Shown: positions 17,867 to 26,051 of the stretch, piece by piece
Layout of the letters: each line of letters starts with the position of its first letter
Position numbering within the stretch: the first letter of the stretch is position 1
Assembly: GCA_030653365.1 (NCBI GenBank)
Contig: JAURZL010000005.1
Coordinates: 1-64,000, forward strand
DNA length: 64,000 nucleotides
Reading direction: 5' to 3'
From: Anaerolineaceae bacterium
GTDB lineage: Bacteria > Chloroflexota > Anaerolineae > Anaerolineales > Anaerolineaceae
Notes under the pieces: generated by a model
What the model was told of the DNA's origin: nothing
The model's input: the letters and a program-made list of their open reading frames with translations, nothing else
Database searches by the model: none
Made by a program: the position numbers and the translations under genes

Positions 17867-18124
17867 TTATTCTTTTTTCCTACTTTCGCGAACCTCTTTT
17901 ACCAGATCAACAACATCATCCAAATCTTTAAGTCCCAGATTCTCTGCTTCCCCATAAAAACCATCCTGAACCTCGCGGATAGCTAATAATACTGGGTTAA
18001 CAAGCACGTATTGGCCATTTTTTTCGATGAAAGCTATCTTGTCACCATCTTTCAAATGCAAAGCTTTTCGGATGTTAATCGGTAATGTAATTTGTCCTTT
18101 ACTTGTAATCTTGGCTAATTCCAT
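17867..18124 (-). CDS. AbrB/MazE-type antitoxin
   Basis: This is an 85-aa swapped-hairpin DNA-binding protein: MELAKITSKGQITLP, then IRKALHLKDGDKIAF and YVLVNP are the standard AbrB/SpoVT strands. The remaining C-terminal half is acidic and presumably wraps the toxin. The ATG at 18124 has GGAGG four bases upstream; the eight-residue longer start lacks one. It is predicted to neutralise the PIN toxin and to repress its own promoter, where a 13-base palindrome lies in the spacer. Confidence 0.9.
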   Translation of the reverse strand: MELAKITSKGQITLPINIRKALHLKDGDKIAFIEKNGQYVLVNPVLLAIREVQDGFYGEAENLGLKDLDDVVDLVKEVRESRKKE

Positions 18125-18176
18125 ATCATCACCTCCAAAACAACACATTCCTTGATTTCATTGTATTCCTTACCAT

Positions 18177-18205
18177 ATTATAGAAGAAATTCTTCAATAA
18201 ATCAA
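18177..18205 (-). promoter_or_regulatory. Toxin-antitoxin promoter with operator palindrome
   Basis: On the minus strand, TTGATT (18205-18200) and TATAAT (18182-18177) have a 17-base spacer. The palindrome gaagaaattcttc (18183-18195) fills most of that spacer, an ideal place for autorepression by the AbrB-type antitoxin. Confidence 0.6.
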
Positions 18206-18327
18206 GATTTAGGTCTATGTTTAATGGCAAAGGACCCACAAAAAAGTACTTTAAAGATTGGTTTCGCTAATCAGTGGAGTTATTGTCTATGAATTCCAAA
18301 CCCTTTAAATTGGTCCACCCGCCCCAG

Positions 18328-18380
18328 AACCTGCTTTAGCTGGTTTTGTTTTTCTATCAGCCTGTGGTTTAAACCACGGG
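18328..18380. repeat. Interspersed palindromic repeat, copy B
   Basis: This is a direct repeat of 17332-17384 (aacctg, tttagctggttttgtttttc, tatcag, then a Tgtggttt/aaaccac palindrome). The remaining intergenic DNA at 18206-18544 shows no gene I can support. Confidence 0.75.
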
Positions 18381-18544
18381 AGTTCCCAATTAACCGATTC
18401 CTCATTTTTATACAACAGGCGGTTTGTTTCACACATCGAATGGAAAGGTCACGGACCATTTCCCTACGAGTTACACTTTCTAACAATCGTTCACATGGTG
18501 CCCTTTGCCATCGTTTTGGCTTGGTTGACCTCAGCTTTCAGCTT

Positions 18545-20353
18545 CTACTTCCTAAAACTGGCTTCTTCCACATAAGCCAGACTCTGATGACGGAAATAGG
18601 TATTGTATAACTCAGCATAATGACCCCCCGCCTGCATCAGAGAACCATGGTTACCTTCTTCAATGATGCTGCCTTCGCGCATGACGATGATCCGGTCAGC
18701 AGATTTGACTGTGGAAAGTCTATGAGCTATCAATATCGAAGTAGTTTGTGCCATGATTAAATTCAATGCCTGCTGGATTTGCCATTCCGTAAAGGGATCG
18801 ATGCTGGCAGTCGCTTCATCCAGGACAAAGATTGCTGGCCTTTGCACCAGCACACGCATCAATGAGACCAGTTGGCGCTGCCCCATCGAAAGCCTGGCAC
18901 CGCGTTCCCCCACCTCCGTATAGAGTCCGTCCGGTAAAGTTTCCAGCCATTCTCCATCACCAATCTTGCGAGCCACCTTTTCAACATCCTTCGGATCAGC
19001 CCGTTCACATGTATAACAGATATTCTCTATAACTGATCCGGAGAAAAGAAATGGTGATTGAGAAACGATTCCTAATTTTTGACGGTAGCTATTGAGGTCA
19101 AAGGAACGGATATCCATCCCATCAATCAGAATTTGACCGGATTGGAATTCGTAGAATCGGGCAATCAGTTTCGCGATGGAAGATTTTCCCGCACCAGTAT
19201 GCCCTACCAGAGCGACGGTTTCACCAGGTGCTATCCGCAGATTAAAGTCTTTAAGCACTGGTTCAGTATCTTTGTAGTGAAAATTAAGATTGCAAAACTC
19301 AATCTCACCTTTCAAGACTGGTGTTTCACGGTTATCAGACTGGACAACCGCTGGATCTGCATCAATGAGTGCGAATACACGTTCGGCTGAGGAGAGACCA
19401 TTCTGTACATTGGTCCAGAATGAAGCCAGATTCATAACGGGAAACATGAACCGATCAAGGCTGAGAATAAAAAGAAACCAGGCACCAGCAGTGACAATAC
19501 CTTGCGAGGTTGTCAAACCCCCGGTGTAAACCAGGATGGCTGTCGCAATTCCACCGATCGTGTTGAGGGTTGGGAAAACGATGGACAAAACCAGACCGCG
19601 GTTGATATTGACTTTATAAGAAACCTGGTTGGCTTTATCAAAGATTTTGAAAATACTGGCTTCCTGGCGAAAATTCTTTGCCACTGCGATACCATTCACA
19701 GTTTCTTTGATAGTCGCATTAACATCCGCCATCGCACGCATGCCCTCACGGGTTACCTTGCGCGCCAGTTTGCGGTAAAACATAGTCAGGCCAAATATTA
19801 CAGGAATCATCGCCATCGCAATCAGCGTCAAACGCCAGTCAATGCTGAACAATACGACTGCCAGGATGAGCGATTCTATGATTTGTGAGGCAACGTCTGT
19901 GACAAGTGATACCAACTCCCCGAATGCCATCGTATCGGAAGTAATTCTCGAAGCGATCCGGCCAGAGGAATATTGATCATAGAATGAGAGATCATGCTCG
20001 GTTGATGCTTCGAACGCATCAGTAGCCAGCTTTACCAACAAATCTGCAATGACTCGCACCATCAAACGACGGCGAATGTAATTCATCAACCAGCTCAACA
20101 CACTTACGCCTAATATGGCAACCGCAATCGTGTAGATCCGTTCAATCGCAGGGTTGGTACCCATCAGGTCGAGACCACGTGAGACAATGATAGGCTGGAC
20201 TGCATCACTGCCGGAAACCATCAAAGTAGCGATAACAACAATCACCAGACGCTTCACAAAGGGTTTAAAATATGTCAATATCCGAACTGCTAATTGGCGG
20301 TCCGAATATTTCCGATCATATTTCTCTTCGTTTAACCCTGCAAAAAAGCCCAT
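18545..20353 (-). CDS. ABC exporter half-transporter (catalytic-Glu subunit)
   Basis: This is a 602-aa protein with six membrane helices (about 35-310) fused to one ATPase domain. The Walker A motif GHTGAGKS is at 384-391, the signature reads LSMGQRQL, and Walker B reads FVLDEATASID with the catalytic glutamate. The altered signature (M for the second G of LSGGQ) is the form seen in heterodimeric exporters such as TM287/288, where one of two ATP sites is degenerate. It lies 66 bases downstream of its partner on the same strand. Substrate could be a lipid, drug or peptide; the neighbouring secreted proteins and PqqD/HprK module make a peptide or modified product attractive. Confidence 0.9.
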   Translation of the reverse strand: MGFFAGLNEEKYDRKYSDRQLAVRILTYFKPFVKRLVIVVIATLMVSGSDAVQPIIVSRGLDLMGTNPAIERIYTIAVAILGVSVLSWLMNYIRRRLMVRVIADLLVKLATDAFEASTEHDLSFYDQYSSGRIASRITSDTMAFGELVSLVTDVASQIIESLILAVVLFSIDWRLTLIAMAMIPVIFGLTMFYRKLARKVTREGMRAMADVNATIKETVNGIAVAKNFRQEASIFKIFDKANQVSYKVNINRGLVLSIVFPTLNTIGGIATAILVYTGGLTTSQGIVTAGAWFLFILSLDRFMFPVMNLASFWTNVQNGLSSAERVFALIDADPAVVQSDNRETPVLKGEIEFCNLNFHYKDTEPVLKDFNLRIAPGETVALVGHTGAGKSSIAKLIARFYEFQSGQILIDGMDIRSFDLNSYRQKLGIVSQSPFLFSGSVIENICYTCERADPKDVEKVARKIGDGEWLETLPDGLYTEVGERGARLSMGQRQLVSLMRVLVQRPAIFVLDEATASIDPFTEWQIQQALNLIMAQTTSILIAHRLSTVKSADRIIVMREGSIIEEGNHGSLMQAGGHYAELYNTYFRHQSLAYVEEASFRK

Positions 20354-20419
20354 AAAACCTTTGCCTGTGTCATTTTTGGAAATGTCATCAAACCGGAAGG
20401 ATACTGATTTGGTTTCATT

Positions 20420-22174
20420 TCAATCATTGAAAATCCTCCGGTATGCTTCTGAGGTTTTCATTAAATCGTCATGATTACCGGCTGCGACCAGACGCCCACC
20501 ACGCAGTACCAGAATTTGATCCGCCCAGCGAATCTGAGATAGCCGGTGGGTAATGATAAATGTCGTACGACCTTTGGCAGCAGCATAGATCGCCCGCTGA
20601 ATTTTGTCTTCGGTTTCAGAATCGATTGCGCTGGTGGAGTCGTCTAGAACCAGGATATGGGGATTGGTAAGAAAGGCGCGTGCCAATGCCAGGCGTTGAC
20701 GTTGTCCGCCGGATAAGGTGACCCCCCTTTCGCCAATCACTGTTTCATATCCCTCTGCAAACCCCTCAATAAACTCGTGTGCCTGAGCGTTTTTGGCTGC
20801 CTGAATGATCTCCTCACGACTGGCATCCGGTTTACCAAATGCGATATTGTCGGCAATGGATTGTGAAAAGAGGAAAATATCCTGCTCAATGATTGAAATT
20901 TGCTGACGTAATACCTCAAGATCCCAATCACGGACATCCACACCATCAACCAATACCTGTCCGTTGTTGATATCATAGGTTCGGTTAATCAGTCGTACCA
21001 GTGAGGTCTTTCCCGAACCAGTCTGTCCGACAATCGCTACCGTTTGACCAGGTTTGATTTTAAAATTTATCTTTTCCAGCACCGAATCATTCTCATCATA
21101 AGCAAAGGTGACGTTTTTGAATTCGATCTCACCCTGCATGGTACTGCCAAATCCGCCTTTGTTTTGATCCAGATCGGTGGTGCGATTAATCAATTCCAAT
21201 ATTCGGCGCGCTCCAGCAACACCTAAAGAAATTCGTGAATATGCAAACAGCGATGCAAAAACTGGAAAGCCCAACATGGATAATAAACCAAAATAAGAAA
21301 CAACGTCGCCGACCGATAATATGCCTTGCCGGAATAACAGCATCGCATGCAATAATCCCCCAGCCAGGGCAAAACCTAACAACAGAAGAGGAAGGAAGCG
21401 TGCTTCCACATCACCCTGACGAACCATCTTATCGCGGTAATTGGTGACATTCTTGCCAAAACGGAGTACTTCCTGGGACTCCTGCGCACTGCCTTTAACA
21501 ATTTCTATCCCATCAAGCGCTTCCGCCAGACGCGTATTTAATTGACCAAAAGCAGTTCGAACTGCTGTAGTGATCGGACTGAGTGTTGCCAGATAATGCC
21601 ATAACGCCAAACCGTATAAAACGGTGAAAATGATTGGTGTGATCAACAAGCTTGGATGATAACGGGCAGAAAGCAGTAATGGCATGATTAAAAAATTAAG
21701 CGATCCGATGACCACATTCCAGCCAGGACTGAACATATAATTGACTTCTCGCACATCGTTGGTAGCGCGTGCCATGGTGTCTCCTACCGGTTGCAGGTTG
21801 TGGAAGGTCATGCTTTTTCCCAACAAGCTGGTATACAACTCGTAACGTACTTCCCGTTCAATGCGTTGTGCGGTGAATTCAAAACCGTAATTCCTTGCTA
21901 ATTGCAGAATTCCGCGGATCACCTGCGAGCCAGCCATCAGCAAAGAAAGCTGACCGAGACGTTTCAAATCAACATTCCCAGAAAGCACAAGATTGAATGC
22001 TTCCCCGGTGATAATCGGCACCACCGCCATCATGGCTGCATTTCCAAAAGCACCAATCAGGGCTATTAAAATAAAAATCCATTGGCGAATGGTATGCGAC
22101 CAGATCCAACGGACTGGACTGCGTTTGTCTGTGGTGTAGTGTTCCGGGATGCGAAATTCTGCTAATGCTTGCAC
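20420..22174 (-). CDS. ABC exporter half-transporter (degenerate-site subunit)
   Basis: This is a 584-aa partner of the gene at 18545. Six membrane helices are followed by an ATPase domain with Walker A GQTGSGKT and a perfect signature TLSGGQRQRLALARA. Walker B reads ILVLDDSTSAID, so the catalytic Glu is replaced by Asp. Together with the LSMGQ signature in the other subunit this predicts one active and one degenerate ATP site, as in BmrCD or TM287/288. The start codon is GTG. The divergent intergenic region (22175-22312) also holds the promoter of the first Tat-leader gene. Confidence 0.9.
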   Translation of the reverse strand: MQALAEFRIPEHYTTDKRSPVRWIWSHTIRQWIFILIALIGAFGNAAMMAVVPIITGEAFNLVLSGNVDLKRLGQLSLLMAGSQVIRGILQLARNYGFEFTAQRIEREVRYELYTSLLGKSMTFHNLQPVGDTMARATNDVREVNYMFSPGWNVVIGSLNFLIMPLLLSARYHPSLLITPIIFTVLYGLALWHYLATLSPITTAVRTAFGQLNTRLAEALDGIEIVKGSAQESQEVLRFGKNVTNYRDKMVRQGDVEARFLPLLLLGFALAGGLLHAMLLFRQGILSVGDVVSYFGLLSMLGFPVFASLFAYSRISLGVAGARRILELINRTTDLDQNKGGFGSTMQGEIEFKNVTFAYDENDSVLEKINFKIKPGQTVAIVGQTGSGKTSLVRLINRTYDINNGQVLVDGVDVRDWDLEVLRQQISIIEQDIFLFSQSIADNIAFGKPDASREEIIQAAKNAQAHEFIEGFAEGYETVIGERGVTLSGGQRQRLALARAFLTNPHILVLDDSTSAIDSETEDKIQRAIYAAAKGRTTFIITHRLSQIRWADQILVLRGGRLVAAGNHDDLMKTSEAYRRIFND

Positions 22175-22243
22175 AAGGTAAGTATAATATCAAACTGGGT
22201 ATTGTGAAAAATTGAAAAATTAGAAAATTCATGACAAAAATGG

Positions 22244-22273
22244 TTGTTATTTAATGTAGTTATTATGTATAAT
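22244..22273 (+). promoter_or_regulatory. Promoter of Tat-leader gene 1
   Basis: TTGTTA (22244-22249) and TATAAT (22268-22273) are separated by 18 bases. The same stretch, almost base for base, recurs ahead of the second paralog, including the GGAGGAT ribosome-binding site. Confidence 0.65.
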
Positions 22274-22312
22274 ATTAGTTATTAATTAATTAGAATTTAT
22301 TGGAGGATTCAT

Positions 22313-22840
22313 ATGGATAAAATGACTCGCCGGGATCTCCTTAAAGCAATCGTTGCAGGCAGTGGAGGTATCGTAGCTGCTGGATTTTTACCCGAAAAAT
22401 GGCTCAAACCAGTCGTGAAGAGTGGTGTCTTACCTGTGCATGCCCAGGCATCTGCGCCTACACCTGGTCCAACCCAAACACCTGATTACATTCAGGGAGA
22501 TTATTATGAAACTGGAGACGGACAGCCAGTAGGAATTTTAGCATTTGCGTTTGTATCTTCTCAGCCGATCCCAGCATTTAATAATAGTGAATCAACAAAT
22601 TCGCTCTCATCAACAAAAGTTGGAGTCGAGTTCCCAGTCGAAGGAAAAGATGTTACCTTGTTTGTTGATGATGTTATAGAATCAACGAAAAAGACTGATG
22701 CATATGGTTATGTTGAATGGGCTATTGATTGGGATTTTTCACAAATCACCAGTATTGATCCTAATTTTGGTGCGACTCTTCGATTTGAAATCGACGGTGG
22801 TACTGTTTTTGACGAAGTTGAAGTACTACCCTGGGCTTAA
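22313..22840 (+). CDS. Tat-leader secreted protein, paralog 1
   Basis: This is a 175-aa protein. The N-terminus reads MTRRDLLKAIVAG (twin arginine, residues 6-7), then a hydrophobic Gly/Ala stretch and EKWLKPVVKSGVLPVHAQ with an A-x-A-like cleavage site near residue 44. The mature region of about 130 residues is acidic and looks like one Ig-like beta domain: VEGKDVTLFVDD, then DAYGYVEWAI, and TLRFEIDGG. Its first 49 residues are nearly identical to those of the gene at 23040 while the rest has diverged strongly. A good terminator follows. Function is unknown. Leaders of this 'KPVV..GVLP.HAQ' form appear on many small exported proteins of related bacteria, a recollection rather than a search result. 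Confidence 0.75.
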   Translation: MDKMTRRDLLKAIVAGSGGIVAAGFLPEKWLKPVVKSGVLPVHAQASAPTPGPTQTPDYIQGDYYETGDGQPVGILAFAFVSSQPIPAFNNSESTNSLSSTKVGVEFPVEGKDVTLFVDDVIESTKKTDAYGYVEWAIDWDFSQITSIDPNFGATLRFEIDGGTVFDEVEVLPWA

Positions 22841-22879
22841 TCAAACCAAATCCAAAATTACAAATAGATCGTTCTTTTT

Positions 22880-22919
22880 GAAACCCTTTTGACTACGTCA
22901 ATTAGGGTTTCTTTTTTTC
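22880..22919 (+). terminator. Intrinsic terminator after Tat-leader gene 1
   Basis: The arms gaaaccct and agggtttc pair and are followed by a run of seven Ts. The hairpin separates the two paralogs into single transcription units. Confidence 0.75.
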
Positions 22920-22972
22920 ATAATAATGTGAATTTAAATTTTTGAAGATACAACTTCGAAGATCAAAAATGG

Positions 22973-23002
22973 TTGTTATTTATTGTAGTTATTATGTATA
23001 AT
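22973..23002 (+). promoter_or_regulatory. Promoter of Tat-leader gene 2
   Basis: TTGTTA (22973-22978) and TATAAT (22997-23002), 18-base spacer, lie in a context copied from the first paralog's promoter. Confidence 0.65.
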
Positions 23003-23039
23003 ATTAGGTATCTATTATTTGGAATTCATTGGAGGATAG

Positions 23040-23549
23040 ATGGAAAAAATGACTCGCCGGGATCTCCTTAAAGCAATCGTTGCAGGCAGTGGTGGTATTG
23101 TTGCTGCTGGATTTTTACCCGAAAAATGGCTCAAACCCGTCGTGAAGAGTGGGGTTCTACCCGTGCATGCGCAGGCTTCTGCACCACAACCAACAACTGT
23201 GCCAGATCAAAATTATATCGAAGGGTACGGATACTGGGGAGATGGTTATTTATTCGCAGATGCTTTTGTTTCTGCTGTACCGTTTGTTTACCCCGGAGCA
23301 GTCACCAATGTTCAGAATCCATATAAATTAGCTTCCCCTGCAAAAATCCCGCTTCCCACAGATCAACCTGTTGAAGGTGTTGAGGTTACGTTGTTGATTA
23401 ACGGAGTACCAAATTCCGAAAAGAAAACAACTGATGTCAATGGTTACGTCGAATGGCAAATTCAATACAGCGAGCCAGACGATTTAACTTTGCGATTTGA
23501 GATTGAAGGCGACTTCGATGAATGGGAAGTTTCTGGATTAATCGGTTAG
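23040..23549 (+). CDS. Tat-leader secreted protein, paralog 2
   Basis: This is a 169-aa protein with the same leader as paralog 1 (MTRRDLLKAIVAG, EKWLKPVVKSGVLPVHAQ). The mature part is related only in its second half: VEGVEVTLLINGVPNSEKK, DVNGYVEWQIQY, LTLRFEIEGDFDEWEV. The region just after the leader is unrelated and rich in Tyr/Gly/Pro. GGAGG precedes the ATG. The DNA of promoter, leader and signal region is conserved far better than the mature region, suggesting recent duplication with gene conversion of the front or fast divergence of the back. Function unknown; predicted to be exported folded through Tat. Confidence 0.75.
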   Translation: MEKMTRRDLLKAIVAGSGGIVAAGFLPEKWLKPVVKSGVLPVHAQASAPQPTTVPDQNYIEGYGYWGDGYLFADAFVSAVPFVYPGAVTNVQNPYKLASPAKIPLPTDQPVEGVEVTLLINGVPNSEKKTTDVNGYVEWQIQYSEPDDLTLRFEIEGDFDEWEVSGLIG

Positions 23550-23591
23550 CAATTAAAGAATTAGTCCTACCTTTACTAATTGTTACTTATG

Positions 23592-23626
23592 AGAAGCTAA
23601 TCCAATCGGGTTGGCTTCTTTTTTTT
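23592..23626 (+). terminator. Intrinsic terminator after Tat-leader gene 2
   Basis: The hairpin gaagctaatcc / gggttggcttc is followed by eight Ts. Confidence 0.75.
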
Positions 23627-23719
23627 CTGATATGATGAAAATGAGGGATGATAAGATTTCTTAAGATTCTATGAATATATATTTAAATTTAAAAAATATA
23701 ATTTGATAAAGAGAAATTC

Positions 23720-24850
23720 ATGTTAAAGGATCCTATCCAGAAGTTATTCGCGCTATGCGCACACATTGAACAAACTGATCAGATTCATCTCCACCTATTG
23801 GATGCTGTTCGTCAAATTACTCAATGGGAAGATGTACCCATCCAGGCGGAAGAGCATGGCATGGCCCCTCTTCTGAATTACCATTTGAGAAAATCCGGGG
23901 TGAAAATTCACACAGAAGTCCAGAGAGATTTAACTGGTCTGGCTTTGCGTCATCGCTTGATTAATCAGGTTCGTACCAGAATACTTTCTGAGATGACCTC
24001 CATTTTCAATCAATCCGAAGTTCCTTTTTTCGTGCTAAAAGGTGCAGCTCTGGCACATATGCTGTACCCAAATCCAGATCTCAGACCGATGAAGGATATG
24101 GATATTTTGATTAAGCCCGAGCATATCGATTTGGTAACTGATCTGCTCAAACAACTTGGATATCAACAAAAACCGGATTCTTTTCTCCACCCTTCTGAAT
24201 TACATTTACCAACATTTACACGTCAGGAGGAAGGTTTTCATATCTCGGTCGAGGTTCATCACAGACTACTACCTGAAAATTCGAAGAAATTTTGGGGTTA
24301 TCTGGACAAATTCTCCCTACCACCATTTAACTTTTCCATTTCAAAAGACACACAAGTTAAAACCTTAAGCAAAGAAGAATTTCTTTATCATCTTTGCAAA
24401 CATACTTTTTTTTCTTACCATGTTTTGGAACCAATCCGAATGATCTGGGTCGCTGATATTTGCAACTTTTCGGAAAAATTCGTGGATGATATTGATTGGA
24501 AATTTGTAAAGAACCATTTTCCATTGGTTCAGCATACCCTTGCAGCCCTTCATGAAATTCTTCCACTCTCTACTCATCTCTTGACCAGTGGGGAAATTCA
24601 CCCAAGAATTAATCCGGAAAAAGTGATTAGTACTTATCAAGGTTGGCCTGGTGTTCCTTTACGAGATGTCAAAAAACAAGATTATTGGAGATGGTTCAAA
24701 GATACCTGTTTCCCTTCTGGATGGGTCATATTTTTGCATTATGGAAATGGTCGCTTCAAAGCAAAATGGTACAATTGGTTGAAACATGTTATGAACCTTG
24801 TAGCGATAACAAAACAACATATGAAGATACGCTTAAATACCAAAATTTAA
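23720..24850 (+). CDS. Nucleotidyltransferase-fold protein (NTP_transf_5 type)
   Basis: This 376-aa protein matches the uncharacterised nucleotidyltransferase family by the block FFVLKGAALAHMLYPNPDLRPMKDMDIL, split as FFVLKGAAL (103-111) and LRPMKDMDIL (121-130). Asp126 and Asp128 form the D-x-D metal pair. The C-terminal half is helical and poorly conserved. Members of this family occur in some lasso-peptide clusters next to a PqqD-like protein and an HprK-like kinase, the same order as here. The gene opens a three-gene unit with 25 bases before the PqqD gene. The substrate that would receive a nucleotide is unknown. Confidence 0.8.
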   Translation: MLKDPIQKLFALCAHIEQTDQIHLHLLDAVRQITQWEDVPIQAEEHGMAPLLNYHLRKSGVKIHTEVQRDLTGLALRHRLINQVRTRILSEMTSIFNQSEVPFFVLKGAALAHMLYPNPDLRPMKDMDILIKPEHIDLVTDLLKQLGYQQKPDSFLHPSELHLPTFTRQEEGFHISVEVHHRLLPENSKKFWGYLDKFSLPPFNFSISKDTQVKTLSKEEFLYHLCKHTFFSYHVLEPIRMIWVADICNFSEKFVDDIDWKFVKNHFPLVQHTLAALHEILPLSTHLLTSGEIHPRINPEKVISTYQGWPGVPLRDVKKQDYWRWFKDTCFPSGWVIFLHYGNGRFKAKWYNWLKHVMNLVAITKQHMKIRLNTKI

Positions 24851-24875
24851 TAATAAAACGCAGGAGCTCGCCCAC

Positions 24876-25145
24876 ATGGAAGATAAAAAACCCCTTCGTA
24901 ATCAGGACTTTCGCCTCGAAAAAATGGACGATGAATTATTACTATTCAACCCCAAGTCAACCAACATCTTATATTTAAATGAAACCGCCTCTTTGATCTG
25001 GCAGTTATGTGATGGGCAACGCAGCGTGAATACGATGATTGATTTATTATCAGAAAGCTTTCCGGAAGCAGAATTGAGTATTAAGAAAGATGTTGAAGAA
25101 ACAATAACTCTTTTTAGTGATCATGGAGCAATTCTTTTTGTATGA
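24876..25145 (+). CDS. PqqD-like peptide-recognition protein
   Basis: This is an 89-aa protein of PqqD size and pattern: RLEKMDDELLLFNPKSTNILYLNETASLIWQLCDGQRSV, read here in parts as ELLLFNP, LYLNETASLIWQLCDG and TMIDLLSESFPE. In RiPP pathways this winged-helix fold binds a precursor's leader peptide and hands it to modifying enzymes. GGAGCTC gives a modest ribosome-binding site. Its stop overlaps the kinase start (ATGA), so the two are coupled. No typical short precursor peptide was found nearby; the two Tat-leader proteins are the only obvious candidates for a client. Confidence 0.85.
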   Translation: MEDKKPLRNQDFRLEKMDDELLLFNPKSTNILYLNETASLIWQLCDGQRSVNTMIDLLSESFPEAELSIKKDVEETITLFSDHGAILFV

Positions 25146-25993
25146 ATCATATGGGAAAGAGAGTAATTCACTACGCAGGTAATTCTGTAGAGATTGAATA
25201 TAATGATCCGCAAGCTGACAAAATTCTCGATACAATCGTATATTCGATCTCGTCACCAGGGGCATCAAATCCTTTTACCAGCTTTCGAATAGACATAACC
25301 AGAAAACCTGATCTTCTATTCTCATTATTTCAGGAAGGCACTTTGATTTATAAGAGCAAAAATGAGGTGGATTTTTCTGAAATGTTAATGAGCAAAATCT
25401 GCCATGGGCTGGCAATGGATAGTAAGAATGGAATGCTCTTCCACGCCTCAGGTCTTGGAAGGAATGGCAAAGGGATTCTGGTACCCGGGGGAATCGGTTT
25501 CGGAAAAAGCACCTTCACAACCTGGATGATATCGCAAGGTTGTGATTACTTAAGTGATGAGTTTGTTTATTTTCCCTGGGAATCAGACACAATGATTTCT
25601 TTCGCCAGACCTATTCATCTGAAAAAACCTTCCCGCGAAGTCCTAAGTTCTTTGATTGAATATGATTCCGATACCAATCTTGTAAAGGTCGGTACCCATT
25701 CCGATCTGATCAATCCGCTTCTTCTGAACGCTGAAAACAAATATTCACAGCCCCCAGTCAAAATAATTCTTTTTCCACGGTATGAAACTGGGGCAGAACT
25801 TGATTGGAGACTGCTCTCCTCTGCTGAAACCGGATTGGAATTAATGAAATTTCTGATTAACGCACGAAATTTACCGGATCATGGTTTTAAAGAGATTGCC
25901 AGGTTGGCTCGCCCATTCAGAGGAATTAAGTTCACATATTCATCCTTTGAACAAATAGAAAAAAATATTATTGAAATTTTGGAAAGAATTTAA
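25142..25993 (+). CDS. HprK-like kinase
   Basis: This is a 283-aa protein with the P-loop GGIGFGKST (116-124) preceded by LFHASGLGRNGKGILVPG, and YLSDEFVYF (136-144) with the acidic residues of HPr kinase-type enzymes. It lacks the N-terminal domain of true HPr kinase, and no HPr or PTS gene is in the window. HprK homologs of this short kind phosphorylate the C-terminal residue of some lasso peptides (PadeK/ThcoK type). It overlaps the PqqD gene by four bases. A role in modifying a peptide or protein product is inferred from these neighbours. Confidence 0.82.
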   Translation: MNHMGKRVIHYAGNSVEIEYNDPQADKILDTIVYSISSPGASNPFTSFRIDITRKPDLLFSLFQEGTLIYKSKNEVDFSEMLMSKICHGLAMDSKNGMLFHASGLGRNGKGILVPGGIGFGKSTFTTWMISQGCDYLSDEFVYFPWESDTMISFARPIHLKKPSREVLSSLIEYDSDTNLVKVGTHSDLINPLLLNAENKYSQPPVKIILFPRYETGAELDWRLLSSAETGLELMKFLINARNLPDHGFKEIARLARPFRGIKFTYSSFEQIEKNIIEILERI

Positions 25994-26051
25994 TCATAAT
26001 TTCCTTAGCCTTTGATTACTACATAAAGAAAAATAAGTATAAAATTAAATT

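Noticed and set aside
18280-18486. 68-aa minus-strand frame between the TA module and ABC genes
   Set aside because: It crosses the interspersed palindromic repeat, has mixed composition and no ribosome-binding site.
23720-24850. Minimal MNT/HEPN-type toxin-antitoxin nucleotidyltransferase
   Set aside because: The length (376 aa) and the LKG...RPMxDxD block match the NTP_transf_5 group, and no HEPN partner is adjacent.
24643-24978. 111-aa plus-strand frame overlapping the nucleotidyltransferase and PqqD genes
   Set aside because: It is out of frame with both well-supported genes and its composition is typical of a shadow frame.
22313-25993. A complete lasso-peptide gene cluster
   Set aside because: The PqqD, HprK and nucleotidyltransferase genes fit, but there is no asparagine-synthetase-like cyclase, no transglutaminase-like leader protease, and no short precursor with a Gly/Ser/Ala core start and ring Asp/Glu. 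It is reported only as a related module.
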